NCBI GenBank assembly: GCA_902783205.1
Contig: CACZQE010000023.1
Coordinates: forward strand, 1 to 7,180
Direction of reading: 5' to 3'
Length of the DNA: 7,180 nucleotides
Origin: an uncultured Lachnospiraceae bacterium
GTDB taxonomy: Bacteria > Bacillota_A > Clostridia > Lachnospirales > Lachnospiraceae
The notes under the pieces are model-generated. The model was not told the origin of the DNA. It made no database searches and was given only the letters and a program-made list of their open reading frames with translations. Both the position numbers and the translations under genes were made by a program. Of the stretch, positions 5,440 to 7,180 are shown one piece after another. Position 1 is the stretch's first letter, and the number at the start of each line of letters is the position of its first letter.

Positions 5440-6768
5440 TCACTTACCGCAGCCATCATAATAGTATCCCCACTTTTCTTTAATGCGATTTTTATCAAAT
5501 GTTATCCTAGAGCAAAAACGCAGTAAGCCAGCACATGTATTATTATCAATCGGGCAATACTTTCCCTCAATCATACACTCATTTCCAATTACAATAGTTG
5601 TCATAAGCAACCCTTGAGTCACGCTCCTTTTCATTGTGAGATTATTTCTCCCACAAAGTCTGTTATGCATTTTTTCCATAGTATAATTTGCTGATCTGTC
5701 ATCACCATTTGATCGAAGGATTATAGTGTTCACAGAGGGCATATTTGCTGCAACAATATACCATTCAATATTGAAATCACTAAGCCAAGGCGTTTCTATC
5801 ATAATAGTATCCGGGTTGAAACAATTACAATTAAATAGTATATCCTCTAGTTCTCCATCCAAAAGAGTACGATCTGCATAATATGCTTCTTCCATATTTG
5901 CATATCTCTCAGCTTTTGCCGCCGGTTTCAAAACTGCATCTACCAATTGTCTTGGAGTTTGAAAGTTATTTATACTTCCATAAGCAGCCCTATAATACTT
6001 GCCTCTTGAATCCATTTTTGAAGCTCCCAGATTTCCATTTATAAGCTGATCCTTTAATGCCTCGGCATATCGTTTATTTTGAGAAGCAAATTCGAATCGT
6101 AGGGACTTATCCTCTTTGTTCACATAGACACTACAGTTGTCTTTTATGTAAACTAAGTCTTTTTGTATAGCATCTATGATTCGATACAATTCTACCTTTC
6201 CCTGATCTGAACTGAATATTGCCTTTGAAACTTGATTCTGCTCGTAAAGTATGTTTACCTGATCATACTGTGATCTAATATACTGCAGATTTGCCTCATA
6301 CAATCCCTCTAGATATACATCCTTACTATCGAGAACGCGGTAAAATCCAGCAGGTTTCTCATCAGTAATCTCACCTGTAATTTGGTTCAGGTATAGTGGC
6401 CTCAAATCCTTCTTTACAATCTTTACCATTTTCTGTTTCTTTAGATACTCAACTCCCCTATCTGTCAATTTAACAGTCTCGCCAGAAGTCATCACCATTT
6501 GGCTCATGTCAAGCTGTGAAACCATTTGAAGCATTATACTATCTTCTACTCCAAATTGTTGTGAGAGTTCGTCAATTGTCATGTGTTCAATGCTAACAGC
6601 GCTCATTAAGCATTCATAGATAAAAGGCAAGTTCTCAGTTTGCCTTTCCAGTATTGTAACATTGAAAACTCTTATAGGGATATAAACAGGGATGGTACAG
6701 GCATAATCATAGCCTTCTATGTCTTTCGGAATGTATTTTTCTACCTTTTTTTGCCAAGAATACAACAC
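5440..6768 (-). CDS. Helicase-associated protein: winged-helix-like N-terminus, possible catalytically dead PLD-like domain
   Basis: This 442-residue protein belongs to no family I can name with certainty. Residues 62-108 (MTIDELSQQFGVED to LTDRGVEYLKK) look like a winged helix. The opening VYIPIRVFNVTILERQ (28-43), followed by PFIYECLMSAV, looks like a conserved N-terminal module. The middle (about 150-300) is mixed charged helix and strand. From about 318 the pattern TIMIETPWLS (321-330), helix, NTIILRSN (347-354), then LLMTTIVIGNECMIEG (387-402) resembles one half of a phospholipase-D fold. However, the protein has only two histidines (62 and 368) and no HxK, so no HKD catalytic motif exists. 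Cysteines cluster at the end (314, 316, 372, 398, 405, 412, 419, 440). It starts on a GTG abutting the helicase TAA, with GGGGGG 7 nt upstream. Its tight link to a UPF1-like helicase suggests a partner or effector in a defence system. The gene itself is certain; the function is not. Confidence 0.85.
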   Translation of the reverse strand: MLYSWQKKVEKYIPKDIEGYDYACTIPVYIPIRVFNVTILERQTENLPFIYECLMSAVSIEHMTIDELSQQFGVEDSIMLQMVSQLDMSQMVMTSGETVKLTDRGVEYLKKQKMVKIVKKDLRPLYLNQITGEITDEKPAGFYRVLDSKDVYLEGLYEANLQYIRSQYDQVNILYEQNQVSKAIFSSDQGKVELYRIIDAIQKDLVYIKDNCSVYVNKEDKSLRFEFASQNKRYAEALKDQLINGNLGASKMDSRGKYYRAAYGSINNFQTPRQLVDAVLKPAAKAERYANMEEAYYADRTLLDGELEDILFNCNCFNPDTIMIETPWLSDFNIEWYIVAANMPSVNTIILRSNGDDRSANYTMEKMHNRLCGRNNLTMKRSVTQGLLMTTIVIGNECMIEGKYCPIDNNTCAGLLRFCSRITFDKNRIKEKWGYYYDGCGK

Positions 6769-7180
6769 TTATATTCCCCCCAGTTCTATAACTTTACAGC
6801 ATTCAGGCTTTCCCTTGATATACGATTGAATCATTGGATATAGATTCTTATGTATTGTAGTGTCCCCCAAAAAATCGTAATCTCCTATGATAATCAATGC
6901 CCGTATCGCTCTTGAGAAAGATACATTGAGTCTCGCCTGTTCTTTGATAAACCCTATTGATCTACGATTATTACTTCTTACTGTAGAGTATATTATAATA
7001 TCCCTCTGGCTACCTTGAAATGCATCCACAGTATTAACGTCTACCTTTATGTTCTTCAAGCCCAGCTGCTTTGTTCGTTCCCGGATCAAATCTAATTGCG
7101 CCTTGTATGGTGTAATCACACCTACTGAATACTTGAAAGGATGGTCTGCCATTTCTTTGTCTATCCTCACAAGACATTTC
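6769..7180 (-). CDS. C-terminal part of a superfamily 1 helicase, UPF1/DNA2-like (5' end beyond the window)
   Basis: The frame is open to the right edge, so about 136 C-terminal residues are present and the start is missing; a GTG at 7170 in the frame is not a credible start. The visible part carries the last motifs of the UPF1/DNA2/NAM7 helicases (AAA_12 type): motif IV SVGVITPYKAQLDLI, motif V VNTVDAFQGSQRDIIIYST followed by VRSN, and motif VI RLNVSFSRAIRALIIIGD with the arginine that contacts ATP. These are close to the canonical Upf1 sequences (ITPYxxQ, VDxFQGxExD, RLNVxLTRA), so the enzyme is probably an active ATP-driven DNA or RNA helicase. The Walker A and B motifs and any fused domain lie outside. 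It is the first visible gene of an AT-rich operon with the 442-residue protein, directly coupled. Similar helicases occur in several defence systems, so the pair cannot be assigned from this part alone. Confidence 0.9.
   Translation of the reverse strand, partial: KCLVRIDKEMADHPFKYSVGVITPYKAQLDLIRERTKQLGLKNIKVDVNTVDAFQGSQRDIIIYSTVRSNNRRSIGFIKEQARLNVSFSRAIRALIIIGDYDFLGDTTIHKNLYPMIQSYIKGKPECCKVIELGGI
6776..6781 (-). promoter_or_regulatory. Ribosome binding site inside the helicase end, setting the GTG start of the next gene
   Basis: The minus strand reads GGGGGG, 7 nt before GTG at 6768-6766. It lies in the last codons of the helicase gene (E-L-G-G-I-stop), and the helicase TAA touches the GTG. 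This arrangement implies translational coupling of the two genes. Confidence 0.6.

Noticed and set aside
5440..5442. TGA read as an amino acid (recoding or selenocysteine) in the 442-residue gene
   Set aside because: The regulator and ATPase genes end normally at TGA, and no selenocysteine insertion hairpin or conserved context was seen. A remnant or lost C-terminus is simpler.
1..7180. CRISPR array, tRNA, rRNA, insertion sequence or integrase
   Set aside because: No regularly spaced repeats, tRNA-like cloverleaf, transposase motifs or terminal repeats were found by reading the window on both strands.

Overview
The window looks like accessory DNA from a Firmicute, most likely a gut Clostridium-type organism. 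The grounds are the strong AGGAGG-type ribosome binding sites, the Bce-type peptide-resistance module, a small cysteine-rich KTR protein and an XRE-type regulator end. The last two are commonly carried on integrative conjugative elements of Clostridia. No integrase, relaxase or attachment site lies in the window, so a mobile element is inferred, not seen.

Left edge (1-447): the 3' end of a plus-strand gene, probably an XRE-family regulator, meets head-on a minus-strand gene for a 60-residue two-CxxC (KTR) protein. A strong hairpin terminator lies between them.

Centre (445-5047, all minus strand, reading right to left): a complete antimicrobial-peptide sensing and detoxification module. The order is OmpR-type response regulator, intramembrane-sensing histidine kinase, ABC ATPase, ten-helix FtsX-type (BceB-like) permease, then the KTR gene. 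Spacing is tight (2-nt gap, 108-nt gap with an inverted repeat, 4-nt overlap, 30-nt gap). The logic known for this family is that the permease detects peptide bound to a lipid II-cycle intermediate and signals to the kinase. The phosphorylated regulator then activates the transporter operon, probably from the 108-nt gap.

Junction (5048-5439): a 41-codon gene too short for routine calling encodes a lysine-rich two-repeat peptide with a good ribosome binding site. Upstream of it is a 50-codon stretch that stays open in frame after the stop codon of the next gene.

Right (5440-7180, minus strand): a clearly AT-rich two-gene operon. The first gene is the C-terminal part of a UPF1/DNA2-like superfamily 1 helicase, cut by the window edge. 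The second, starting on a GTG directly after the helicase stop, encodes a 442-residue protein with an N-terminal winged-helix-like region, a possible phospholipase-D-like fold lacking any HKD motif, and a cysteine-rich tail. This pair is the best candidate for a poorly described system, probably a defence module of the helicase-plus-PLD kind (compare Mokosh). Sixty-base lines counted by hand give about 68% GC in the kinase gene and 30-32% in this operon, so the two blocks probably have separate origins.
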